DNA from: Enhydrobacter sp.
GTDB lineage: Bacteria > Pseudomonadota > Alphaproteobacteria > Reyranellales > Reyranellaceae
Assembly: GCF_030246845.1 (NCBI RefSeq)
Contig: NZ_CP126889.1
Location: 1 to 64,000, forward strand
Direction of reading: 5' to 3'
Length of the DNA stretch: 64,000 bases
The notes beneath the pieces were generated by a model. The model had not been told where the DNA came from. It did no database searches and saw only the letters and a list, made by a program, of their open reading frames with translations. This document shows, in pieces, positions 37,668 through 45,726 of the stretch; the first letter of the stretch is position 1, and each line of letters begins with the position of its first letter. A program made the position numbers and the translations under genes.

Positions 37668-38621
37668 TCATTGGAGGCCGGTGAGCAGACGGCGCCAGGC
37701 GGCGGCCTCGCGCGCCGGGCGGAACAGAGGGGCGCGGCGCGCGACGGCGCGGGCGAGCTGCCTCACGAAGCGCGGCTCGTCCTCGAGCCGCCGCAGCAGC
37801 CGCGCCAGCGCGCGCGTGTCGCCGACCGGGAAGTAGCCGGGATAGTCCGCGCCCAGGAGACCGACATTGCCGTCGATGCGCGAGGCCAGGATCGGCACGC
37901 CGGCGACCGCCGCTTCGGAGACGACGTTGGCGCCGCCTTCGCTCAGCGACGAGATCACCATCGCATGGCAGCGCGCCAGCAGCCGGCGCACCTCGGCCGC
38001 CGGCACGTCGCCGCGCCAGACGTAGCGCGGGTTCGCGGCCATCTCGGCGCGCGCCCGCCGCGCCCACCGCGGCGTGTAGGCGCGGCCGACCTGCTCGATG
38101 CACACGCGGCTCTCCGCCGGCAGCAGCCGCGCGGCCCGGGCGGCGCGCAGCGGATCCTTGACGTCGCGCAGATGGCCGATCACCGCGACGAGCGTCGCCC
38201 GCGGAGTCGGCCGGCGCGCAGCGGCGGGCGGCGTCGCCGACTGGTAGATCACCGAAAGCCGTGCGCGCAGGCGTTTCGGCACGACACGCCAGGCGAGCGC
38301 ATTCAGCGCCACCAGCCGGTCGGCCAGCGCCATCGCGCGCAGGGTCGGGACAGGATCGGTCTCTATATAATGGTAGATGTCGGTGCCGCTGAGCTGCAGC
38401 ACGGCCGGCCGGTCCGGCCAGGCCGCCTTGAAGCGCTCGATCGCCCGGGCGCTGCGCCAGGCATGCACCGCCACCATCAGGTCGGCCGGGTTGCCGTCGT
38501 AATCCGAGGCGACGCGCACGCGATGGCCGAGCCCGCGCAAGAGACGCGCCCAGCGCACGGCCGCCACCTTGTTGCCGGTGCGTGAAGTCGGACCCTGCGG
38601 TGTGATAAGGACGATCTTCAT
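37668..38621 (-). CDS. senB: Selenoneine biosynthesis selenosugar synthase
   Basis: Glycosyltransferase-type enzyme (317 residues) that makes a seleno-sugar from UDP-GlcNAc and selenophosphate in selenoneine synthesis. N-terminal MKIVLITPQGPTSRTGNKVA and RWARLLRGLGHRVRV fit the SenB family rather than general GT4 enzymes; HAWRSARAIERFKAAWPDRP and VVLQLSGTDIYH-like AVLQLSGTDIYHYIE follow, then SSLSEGGANVVSEAAVAGVP with the nucleotide-binding E-x7-E. It is divergent to senA, and the two start codons overlap. No senC (selenophosphate synthase) gene is present here, so selenophosphate would come from elsewhere. Confidence 0.85.
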   Translation of the reverse strand: MKIVLITPQGPTSRTGNKVAAVRWARLLRGLGHRVRVASDYDGNPADLMVAVHAWRSARAIERFKAAWPDRPAVLQLSGTDIYHYIETDPVPTLRAMALADRLVALNALAWRVVPKRLRARLSVIYQSATPPAAARRPTPRATLVAVIGHLRDVKDPLRAARAARLLPAESRVCIEQVGRAYTPRWARRARAEMAANPRYVWRGDVPAAEVRRLLARCHAMVISSLSEGGANVVSEAAVAGVPILASRIDGNVGLLGADYPGYFPVGDTRALARLLRRLEDEPRFVRQLARAVARRAPLFRPAREAAAWRRLLTGLQ

Positions 38622-39954
38622 GGACCATGGCCACGACCTCGCGCATCCCCGGCGGCCGACCAGCGGAGCATCCGCGGCCGAGCTCGTGGCGCAACTGCGC
38701 GAGGCCCGTCATCGCACCCGGCGCTTGACGGAAGATCTGTCATCGGCCGAATTGATGGGCCCCTATCTCGAGATCGTCAATCCGGTGCTGTGGGAGATCG
38801 GCCACGTCGCGTGGTTCCACGAATACTGGACGCTGCGCCACGCCGCCGGCCGCGCGCCGCTGATCGAGCGCGGCGACCGGCTGTGGGATTCGAGCAACGT
38901 CGCGCACAGGACGCGCTGGCATCTCGATCTGCCCGACCGCGCCGGCACATACCGCTACATGGCCGACGTGCTCGCGCGGCAGGAGGATCTGCTGTCGCGC
39001 GGCATCGACGACGAGGCGCGCTATTTCCACGACCTTTCCATCCGCCACGAGGACATGCATGTCGAGGCGCTGGCCTACATGCGCCAGACGCTGTCGCACG
39101 CGCCGCCCGTCGATCTCGGCGGGTCCGGCCGGCCGGCCGGCGGTCCTCTGGCCGGCGATGCCTCCGTGCCCGGCGGCACATGGCGGCTGGGCGCGACAGA
39201 GGACGAGGGCTTCGTCTTCGACAACGAGAAATGGGCGCACGAGGTGACGCTCGCCCCCTTCCGCATCGCCCGCGCCGCCGTGACGAACGCCGAGTTCGCG
39301 GCCTTCGTCGAGGCGGGTGGCTATCGCACGCGCGCGTTCTGGAGCGACGCCGGCTGGGCCTGGCGCACCGAGCGCAACGCCGAGCGCCCGGTCTACTGGC
39401 AGCCCAAGAGAGACGGCGTCTGGACGGTGCGCCGCTATCGCGACATCGAAGAGCTGGCGCCCGACGAGCCGGTCGTCTTCGTGAGCTGGTTCGAGGCCGA
39501 CGCCTGGTGCCGCTGGGCAAAGCGGCGCCTGCCGACCGAAGCCGAGTGGGAGGCCGCCGCGATCGGCGCGCCGGCCATCGACGGATCGCGGCTCGCCGAG
39601 CGCCGCCGCCGCTGGCCGTGGGGCGACGAGGCGCCCGACCGCTCCCGCGCCAATCTCGACTTCGCCTTCGACCGTCCGGTCGATGTCGGCGCGCTGCCCG
39701 CCGGCGACAGCGCCTTCGGCTGCCGCCAGATGATCGGCAACGTGTGGGAATGGACGGCCTCGGATTTCCTGCCGTTCGACGGCTTCGCGCCCGATCCCTA
39801 CAGGGACTACTCGCAGCCCTGGTTCGGCACCCGCAAGGTGCTGCGCGGCGGCGGCTGGGCGACCAGCGCGCGCATCGCCCGCCCCGCCTACCGCAACTTC
39901 TTCACGCCCGACCGCCGCGACGTCTTCGCCGGCTTCCGCACCTGCGCGGTATGA
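38620..39954 (+). CDS. senA: Selenoneine synthase (EgtB-like sulfoxide synthase)
   Basis: 444 residues. N-terminal DinB-like domain with the iron-binding H-x3-H-x-E (RHEDMHVEALAY, about residue 145) and ALMGPYLEIVNPVLWEIGHV-type start; C-terminal formylglycine-generating-enzyme-like domain with FVSWFEADAWCRWAKRRLPT, WPWGDEAPDRSRANLD, GNVWEWTASDF and RVLRGGGW-like KVLRGGGWATS. Enzymes of this fold oxidise and join a sulfur or selenium donor to hercynine; next to senB the selenium role is most likely. EgtD (hercynine synthase) is not in the window. The ATG at 38620 overlaps the senB start. Confidence 0.85.
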   Translation: MDHGHDLAHPRRPTSGASAAELVAQLREARHRTRRLTEDLSSAELMGPYLEIVNPVLWEIGHVAWFHEYWTLRHAAGRAPLIERGDRLWDSSNVAHRTRWHLDLPDRAGTYRYMADVLARQEDLLSRGIDDEARYFHDLSIRHEDMHVEALAYMRQTLSHAPPVDLGGSGRPAGGPLAGDASVPGGTWRLGATEDEGFVFDNEKWAHEVTLAPFRIARAAVTNAEFAAFVEAGGYRTRAFWSDAGWAWRTERNAERPVYWQPKRDGVWTVRRYRDIEELAPDEPVVFVSWFEADAWCRWAKRRLPTEAEWEAAAIGAPAIDGSRLAERRRRWPWGDEAPDRSRANLDFAFDRPVDVGALPAGDSAFGCRQMIGNVWEWTASDFLPFDGFAPDPYRDYSQPWFGTRKVLRGGGWATSARIARPAYRNFFTPDRRDVFAGFRTCAV

Positions 39955-40094
39955 GCCTGCACCAGGGTCTGTCGAGATTCAGGATTGAACTAAACCGCTG
40001 GCGCGGTGTTTGGGGTTCTGTATTGGCGTGAGAGCGCTCCTGTCTGAAGGATTGCGGGTTGTCGAAGCCCACCCTTGCAGACAGGAGAACCCCG

Positions 40095-40955
40095 ATGGCC
40101 GAGTTGAGCCCTCTTCGCCGCCGCATGACCGAGGATATGACGGTCCGCAATCTGTCGCCGGCGACGCAACGATCGTACCTCCATGCGGTGGCGAAGTTCA
40201 GCCAGTATTTTGGTTGCTCGCCGGATCGATTGGATATCGAAGATGTGCGCACCTATCAGGTGCAGCTGGTTGCCCGCGGCATCTCCTGGCCGGCACTCAA
40301 TCAGATCGTCTGTGCGCTGCGCTTCTTCTACGGCGTGACGCTGGGGCGGAGCGAACTGCCGGAGCGCATCCCGTATGCGCGCGAGCCTCGCAAGCTGCCG
40401 TTGGTGCTGAGTGCGGACGAGGTTGTCCGCTTTCTTGAAGCGGTGCCTGGCTTGAAGAGCCGCACGGCGCTGACCACGGCGTATGCCGCCGGGCTGCGGG
40501 CCTCGGAGGCGGTGCGGCTGAAGGTCAGCGATATCGACAGCAGCCGGATGATGATCCGGATCGAAGAGGGCAAGGGTGCCAAGGACCGCTATGCCATGCT
40601 GTCGCCGCAGCTGCTGACGATCTTGCGAGGTTACTGGCGCCTGGTGCAGCCGCCCCATTGGCTGTTCCCTGGCCGTGATGAGAACCGGCCGATCGATCCG
40701 CAAGTCCTGCATGCCGCCTGCCGTTCAGCCTGCAAGGCAGCGGGCTTGGCCAAGCGGGTGACGGTGCACACGCTGCGCCACAGCTTTGCGACTCACCTGC
40801 TGGAGGCTGGCACCGACATCCGCATCATCCAGGTCCTGCTCGGCCACAGCAACCTGTCGACGACCGCTCGCTACACCCGAGTGGCTTCCACGACGATACG
40901 CAACACGGCCAGCCCGCTCGACCGGCTGCGCCTGGACGTGGTGCCGCCCGGCTGA
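40095..40955 (+). CDS. Tyrosine recombinase of the IS91-like element
   Basis: 286 residues from the ATG at 40095, with ACAGGAG upstream as ribosome binding site. N-terminal core-binding domain (TEDMTVRNLSPATQRSYLHA, VAKFSQYFGCSPDRLDI) and the catalytic domain with Arg I (AAGLRASEAVRLKVSDID), H-x-x-R (TVHTLRHSFATHLLEAGTDI), the H/W position in LLGHSNLSTTARYTRV and the Tyr nucleophile (ARYTRV). All catalytic residues appear. Twelve bases separate its stop from the transposase start. It is of the XerD-like type common beside IS91 transposases. Confidence 0.9.
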   Translation: MAELSPLRRRMTEDMTVRNLSPATQRSYLHAVAKFSQYFGCSPDRLDIEDVRTYQVQLVARGISWPALNQIVCALRFFYGVTLGRSELPERIPYAREPRKLPLVLSADEVVRFLEAVPGLKSRTALTTAYAAGLRASEAVRLKVSDIDSSRMMIRIEEGKGAKDRYAMLSPQLLTILRGYWRLVQPPHWLFPGRDENRPIDPQVLHAACRSACKAAGLAKRVTVHTLRHSFATHLLEAGTDIRIIQVLLGHSNLSTTARYTRVASTTIRNTASPLDRLRLDVVPPG

Positions 40956-40967
40956 CGGGCACACCTC

Positions 40968-42158
40968 GTGGCACCTGGGCTGGAGGTGGCGGAGATCTTC
41001 CGCCGCCACGGCGAAGCCTATCGTCGAGCCTATGCCGGTCACCTCGGACTGACCGAGCGACGCGTCATGAGCGCCATCGAGCTCTGCCGGACGGCGGCAC
41101 TTGGCGGTCATGTCGAGCATTGTGCGGACTGTGGGCTGGTCCGCATCGCCTACAACTCGTGCCGCAACCGGCACTGTCCCAAGTGCCAGGGCCTGGCCCG
41201 TGCCGCGTGGCTGGCGGAGCGGCAAGCCGAGTTGCTGCCGGTGCCGTACTTCCACGTCGTGTTCACCCTGCCGGCTGCGGCGGCCGAGATCGCCTTCCAG
41301 AACAAGGCGACCGTCTATGCCATCCTGTTCCGGGCGGCTGCCGAGACGCTGTGCACGATCGCCGCCAATCCACGCCACCTGGGTGCCGAGATCGGCGTGG
41401 TCGCGGTTCTGCATACCTGGGGTCAGAACCTGCAGCATCACCCCCATGTCCACTGCGTCGTTCCCGCCGGCGGGCTGTCGCCCGATGGCACGCGTTGGGT
41501 TGCCTGCCGGCCGGGCTTCTTCCTGCCCGTGCGCGTGCTCTCGCGGTTCTTCCGGCGGCTGTTCCTGGAGAAGCTTCGCACGGCATTCGACGCCGGTGAC
41601 CTCGGCTTCTACGGTGATCTCGCCGGCCTGGCCGATCAGGCCGGCTTCGAGCGGCGTCTCGACGAGCTGCGCCAGCTCGAGTGGGTCGTCTATGCCAAGC
41701 CACCCTTCGGCCACCCCGACCAGGTCCTCGCCTATCTCGGCCGCTACACCCATCGCGTGGCCATTGCCAACAGTCGGCTTGTCAGCCTCGAGCAGGGACA
41801 GGTCAGCTTCCGCTGGCGGGATTACCGACGCCACGGCAAGGCCAAGATGATGACCCTTGCCGCCAGCGAGTTCATCCGCCGCTTCCTCTTGCATACCCTG
41901 CCAGACGGCTTCCACCGCATCCGCCATTATGGCTTCCTGGCCAATGGCCATCGCCGCGCCAAGCTCGTTCACTGCCGACAGCTTCTCGCCGCCCCAACTC
42001 CTGAGTCTCCTACGCCAGCCGACTACCGCGAGCGCTATCGACAGCTCACTGGTCGTTCTCTCGACCTCTGCCCATGCTGTGGTGGCACCATGGTGCTGCT
42101 CGGGCCGCTGCCGCGCCCTGCTCGACAACGCTTGCTCAGCTGGTTCGACAGTTCATGA
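40968..42158 (+). CDS. IS91-family transposase (HUH, Zn-ribbon)
   Basis: 396 residues from a GTG start. N-terminal zinc ribbon (GHVEHCADCGLVRIAYNSCR, NRHCPKCQ), then the HUH block (LHTWGQNLQHHPHVHCVVPA) and the catalytic Tyr region (DQVLAYLGRYTHRVAIANSR) with one Tyr plus a near GRYTHR motif, and the C-terminal LTGRSLDLCPCCGGTM second zinc knuckle. Rolling-circle transposition is the family's mode. Both active-site parts are intact. Confidence 0.93.
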   Translation: MAPGLEVAEIFRRHGEAYRRAYAGHLGLTERRVMSAIELCRTAALGGHVEHCADCGLVRIAYNSCRNRHCPKCQGLARAAWLAERQAELLPVPYFHVVFTLPAAAAEIAFQNKATVYAILFRAAAETLCTIAANPRHLGAEIGVVAVLHTWGQNLQHHPHVHCVVPAGGLSPDGTRWVACRPGFFLPVRVLSRFFRRLFLEKLRTAFDAGDLGFYGDLAGLADQAGFERRLDELRQLEWVVYAKPPFGHPDQVLAYLGRYTHRVAIANSRLVSLEQGQVSFRWRDYRRHGKAKMMTLAASEFIRRFLLHTLPDGFHRIRHYGFLANGHRRAKLVHCRQLLAAPTPESPTPADYRERYRQLTGRSLDLCPCCGGTMVLLGPLPRPARQRLLSWFDSS

Positions 42159-42541
42159 GACGCCATCGTTCTGTCGCCATCATCCAAACCCGCACAGCGT
42201 TCCATCAGTCGATGGGCGCTCGCCCTTGCGCGCAGGCGCCGATCCTGCACCTCGTCAGCGCGTCGTCCTCGCCGCTGGCGCGGCGATGGCCGCCGCCTGC
42301 GCCGCTCCAAACCCGCCTTCCACCGCGTCACCGTCCCCGCCTGCTGTCGCATTCGTCTGCCACTATCGCGGCGGCCTCGACACAATACCCATAGCTCGTG
42401 GGTTCCCAGCGGTTCAGTTCAATCCGGCTTCAATGAGGTCGCGACCTGCTGTGACCCAACCATCGGCCTGCGCGACCTCACAGAAGCCTCTAGATTCCCC
42501 GGAGAGCTCGAATGTGATTCAAGCTTGCGATGGATCATCTT

Positions 42542-43101
42542 TTACTGACCGACGCCCAATGGGCGAAGAGGAAACCGCACTGTCTGGGAAAGCCGTCGGC
42601 CCCCGGGTGACAACCACCGCTTCGTCGAGGCGTCCCAGCTATAGGTGCGCTGGCCGTCCGAGGTCAGGTTGCCGACGGCGTCGAAGGTAAGCGCCTGGCC
42701 CGAGAGGTCGGTGAGCTGGTTGAGGTTGTTGTAGGTCGCGGTCTGCGTGCCGGCGGCAGGATAGACAGAGGAGGCGTCGCTCGTCTCGGTGATGCCGCTG
42801 ATCAGGTTCTCCGGCGTCGTCGTGAAGGCGTAGTTGGAGTACTGCCCCGCCGTGAGGCCGGTGTTGTCGATACCCGAGAGCCGCCGGTCGCCGGAATTGG
42901 GCAGGTAGCTCCAGGTGGTGGCGAGCGTGCTGCCGGCCAGCGTCCGGCTGGTGAGCTGGCCGGTCTGGCCGAGATAGGAGAGCGTGAAGGAGCCGAGGTC
43001 GTTGGTGTGCGTGATCAGCCGGCCGATGGCATCGTACTGGAAGGTCTCGGCACCCTGCCCGCCGACGGTGCGTGAAGCGAGCCGGCCGAGCTGCCTATCT
43101 T
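42542..43101 (-). pseudogene. Rhs core fragment
   Basis: Rhs/YD-repeat sequence: LASRTVGGQGAETFQYDAIG, then TNDLGSFTLSYLGQTGQLTS and TYSWDA. Bases 42631-43093 are a direct repeat of 44761-45223 with no gaps. At its 5' side the homology stops at 43093, where the neighbouring immunity gene ends; at its 3' side it breaks off after SWDA and runs into unrelated codons to a stop at 42542. It has no start and no toxin tip. It is a recombined or decayed leftover. Confidence 0.85.
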
Positions 43102-45223
43102 CCCCATGCTCAGAGCGAGGCGCAGTTGAGTCGTTTAGCAACTTCGGCGATGCGCGACTGCCAAGCGCCAACTGCTTTCTGATGCAGATAGGAAAGAAGA
43201 TTACAGCCGGCTGTAGCATCGCCGAGGAGATTTTCCAGAATAGCCAAGTTGATGATTGGCGGTAGATATCTGCGCTGCACCACCTTTGTTTCGATCAACC
43301 ATTGCCTCATCGCTTCACGTGCGTGCATTCGCTCAAGAAATGGAAGCGCATAGGCGGTTGCTGTGCGACCAATGTCCTCGATGGCGCCTTCATCATTGAT
43401 ACTCCACCACCTATCCCTACCATCGATCAATTCGCCAATGCGCACGGCAACGGTGCAGGTGGGTTGCTCAACAAATCGAGGCCGCGGCTCGCCCCATAAG
43501 GTTGAATGAATATCTGGATCGAGCACACCTACATTAAGCGTACAAGCATCACCGCCTTTTCTCATCTGTATATCAGCCACGTCCACGAAGGAAGAAACCT
43601 CACGGTTCCAAACGTTCTTGTGGCGTTTGAAGCCAAGCGGTTCAAATACCTTGTCGAGCTGTGTAACGAATGCGTTCTTCATTGTGGTGGCTCGTAGTAG
43701 ATTACGCGACCTCGCATGCCTAGTTGCTCTTCATAGATTTGAATTTGCCGAGCGCCAGAAGCTCTGCCTGAAGGTGTATTGGGCTTCAATTCGAGAACTC
43801 TTCCATGCGGCGTAACAACATCTGGCCGATAGATTCTGCCATTGGCACCGACTAACCGAGGTTCGGACTGCCATCCTGATTTCCCGGCGATACGTTCTGC
43901 TAGTTCGCGGTGGGCCTGTCTGCCAGCGGCAGCCGCAGCGCTCTCGCCGCCGCGAGCACCGATAGTGGTGCTCGCCTCCCCAAGTGCTTGCGCCGCCGTC
44001 TGTGCCGCTCTTCTCGCTGCCAACGCTGCAAAAGCGCGTCGGAAGAGCATATCGACGTAACCGCCACCGGCTCCGCCGACCGCACCAAGAGCGGCCGAAA
44101 TGCCAACTGAGCCCCAATTGATGCAGCCGAACTTGCCGCCATTTATCGCGAGCTGAATGGCAACGTCCGAGGCGGCACCGGCCGCTGCGCCGACCAAGAG
44201 CGGGACAAAGTCGCCATTCGGATCAGTAAGGCTGATCGGATTGCCGCCGGCATAGGGATAAAGGTTGCCAACTGGGTCGCTCCCCTCGCCGAAAGGATCC
44301 CGCGATAGCCATCGTCCTGCGACTGGGTCATACGCGCGGTACCGCGTCAGATAGAGCCCGCTGTCGGCGTTGTAGAACATGCCGCCATAGACGAAGTCGG
44401 TGACGGGTGCGGTGCCTTGCAGCGGCACGCCGTAGGGATCGTAGCTGTAGGCCGGCGCGCTCGAGGTGCTGGCGAAGGCGCGGCGCACCGAGCCGATCTG
44501 GTCGAGGCCGTAGTAATAGGGCTGGGCGGGCGAGCCCGGCACGACCTCGCCCTCGTCGTAGTAGCCGCGGATCGGCGTATTGCCGGCATCGCGCGCCTGG
44601 CAGAGGGCCGAACCGCACCAGAGATAGGAGGTCGTGGTCGCACTGCCGCCGCCGGGCGGCGTGCTGGCGATCGACACCCGCCGGCCCAGGCCGTCATAGG
44701 TGAAGGCGGTCGCCTTGCCGGGCTGGCCGGGATAGGCGATGCCGACCAGGCGGTTCTCGGCGTCCCAGCTGTAGGTGCGCTGGCCGTCCGAGGTGAGGCT
44801 GCCGTCGGCGTCGAAGGTCAGCGTTTGCCCCGAGAGGTTGGTGAGCTGGTTGAGGTTGTTGTAGGTCGCCGTCTGCGTGCCCGCGGTGGGATAGACGGCC
44901 GAGGCGTCGCTCGACTCGGTGATGCCGGAGATGAAGTTCTCGGGCGTCGTGGTGAAGGCGTAGTTGGAATACTGCCCCGCGGCGAGGCCGGTGTTGGCGA
45001 TGCCGCTCAGCCGCCGGTCACCGGAATTGGGCAGGTAGCTCCAGGTGGTGGCGAGCGTGCTGCCACTGAGCGTGCGGCTGATGAGCTGGCCGGTCTGGCC
45101 GAGATAGGAGAGCGTGAAGGAGCCGAGGTCGCTGGCGTGCGTCACCAGCCGGCCGAGGGCGTCGTACTGGAAGGTCTCGGCGCCCTGGCCGCCGACGGTG
45201 CGCGAGGCGAGCCGGCCAAGCTC
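42631..45223. repeat. Gap-free direct repeats in Rhs core (pair A)
   Basis: 42631-43093 and 44761-45223 align with a constant offset of 2130 bases and few mismatches. Such repeats allow recombination that would delete or swap the toxin-immunity cassette between them (43094-44760). Confidence 0.85.
43110..43682 (-). CDS. Probable immunity protein for the upstream Rhs toxin (DUF4304)
   Basis: 190 residues starting MKNAFVTQLDKVFEPLGFKR, then HKNVWNREVSSFVDVADIQM and TLNVGVLDPDIHSTLWGEPR, the DUF4304 pattern. It overlaps the toxin gene stop by four bases (ATGA), a tight toxin-immunity link. DUF4304 proteins occur as immunity genes of polymorphic toxins. Base use is far less GC-rich than in neighbours, as usual for exchanged cassette tips. 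The middle (WWSINDEGAIEDIGRTATAY) and C-terminus look intact. Confidence 0.75.
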   Translation of the reverse strand: MKNAFVTQLDKVFEPLGFKRHKNVWNREVSSFVDVADIQMRKGGDACTLNVGVLDPDIHSTLWGEPRPRFVEQPTCTVAVRIGELIDGRDRWWSINDEGAIEDIGRTATAYALPFLERMHAREAMRQWLIETKVVQRRYLPPIINLAILENLLGDATAGCNLLSYLHQKAVGAWQSRIAEVAKRLNCASL

Positions 45224-45355
45224 GTCGTACGCATAGGCGATGGCGCCGTTGGCCAGCGGCCCGCTCTCTTGCTGGAGCTGCAGCGCCCCCAGGGAGCCCA
45301 CCGGTACGTAGCTGTACTGTGTCGTGCCGGTGCCGGGTCCCACTTGCTCAAACAC
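43679..45355 (-). CDS. Orphan Rhs core fragment with C-terminal nuclease-like toxin
   Basis: 558 codons, without a proper start: the frame opens at the stop of the immunity gene upstream. Rhs repeats (YAYDELGRLASRTVGGQGAE, LTFDADGSLTSDGQRTYSWD, ENRLVGIAYPGQPGK), hallmark end DPVGNLYPYAGGNPISLTDP. The tip holds a hydrophobic stretch (FVPLLVGAAAGAASDVAIQL) and an end domain: RIYRPDVVTPHGRVLELKPN then RQIQIYEEQLGMRGRVIYYE, with D and E-x-K spaced as in PD-(D/E)xK nuclease toxins. The fold call is inferred. The DUF4304 gene follows. Confidence 0.8.
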   Translation of the reverse strand: MFEQVGPGTGTTQYSYVPVGSLGALQLQQESGPLANGAIAYAYDELGRLASRTVGGQGAETFQYDALGRLVTHASDLGSFTLSYLGQTGQLISRTLSGSTLATTWSYLPNSGDRRLSGIANTGLAAGQYSNYAFTTTPENFISGITESSDASAVYPTAGTQTATYNNLNQLTNLSGQTLTFDADGSLTSDGQRTYSWDAENRLVGIAYPGQPGKATAFTYDGLGRRVSIASTPPGGGSATTTSYLWCGSALCQARDAGNTPIRGYYDEGEVVPGSPAQPYYYGLDQIGSVRRAFASTSSAPAYSYDPYGVPLQGTAPVTDFVYGGMFYNADSGLYLTRYRAYDPVAGRWLSRDPFGEGSDPVGNLYPYAGGNPISLTDPNGDFVPLLVGAAAGAASDVAIQLAINGGKFGCINWGSVGISAALGAVGGAGGGYVDMLFRRAFAALAARRAAQTAAQALGEASTTIGARGGESAAAAAGRQAHRELAERIAGKSGWQSEPRLVGANGRIYRPDVVTPHGRVLELKPNTPSGRASGARQIQIYEEQLGMRGRVIYYEPPQ

Positions 45356-45721
45356 CTATGGCTTCCACCACTCAGCCACTCTCGCTTCCTTTTGGAAGGG
45401 CAGCTCCGTCCCAGAAACCGAGATGATTCCGCCATCTTCATAAGGAACGATTAGAAATTCATCTTCTGTAGCGGACGATTCTACTCTCGAAACCGCCTGC
45501 GGCAGTGCCAATCGCGGCTGATCCGCAGATTTCGAAACAAAGAAGTAATAAGGAAGCTTTGCTCCCCACAGCGTTTGGGTGCGTTCGAGCGTTTTTGCGA
45601 TTTCATTTACATCTGATGTAACCGACACGGTCCCCTGCGTGCATTTGGTAATGACGAGATTGAGGGCCTCGACATATCGACGAATTTGATCGGATGAACC
45701 ATGAAGGTACCGCATCAGCAT
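45356..45721 (-). CDS. Probable second immunity protein
   Basis: 121 residues from the ATG at 45721: MLMRYLHGSSDQIRRYVEAL, NLVITKCTQGTVSVTSDVNE, IAKTLERTQTLWGAKLPYYF and DEFLIVPYEDGGIISVSGTE. Not a recognised family. It starts six bases after the stop of the third Rhs tip, and its AT-richer code matches an exchanged tip, so it is most likely the cognate immunity gene. Its stop abuts the next Rhs fragment. Confidence 0.6.
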   Translation of the reverse strand: MLMRYLHGSSDQIRRYVEALNLVITKCTQGTVSVTSDVNEIAKTLERTQTLWGAKLPYYFFVSKSADQPRLALPQAVSRVESSATEDEFLIVPYEDGGIISVSGTELPFQKEARVAEWWKP

Positions 45722-45726
45722 ATCTC

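Larger units (their letters stand above)
39982..42425 (+). mobile_element. IS91-like element with tyrosine recombinase and 20-bp inverted ends
   Basis: GGATTGAACTAAACCGCTGG at 39982-40001 and its inverse (one mismatch) at 42406-42425 bound a 2444-base unit with two plus-strand genes: a tyrosine recombinase and an IS91-type transposase. The left end lies 27 bases after the senA stop; the right end precedes the Rhs fragments. The long matched ends are unusual for IS91 elements, which normally carry only short, imperfect ones. Target duplication could not be confirmed by eye. Confidence 0.8.
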
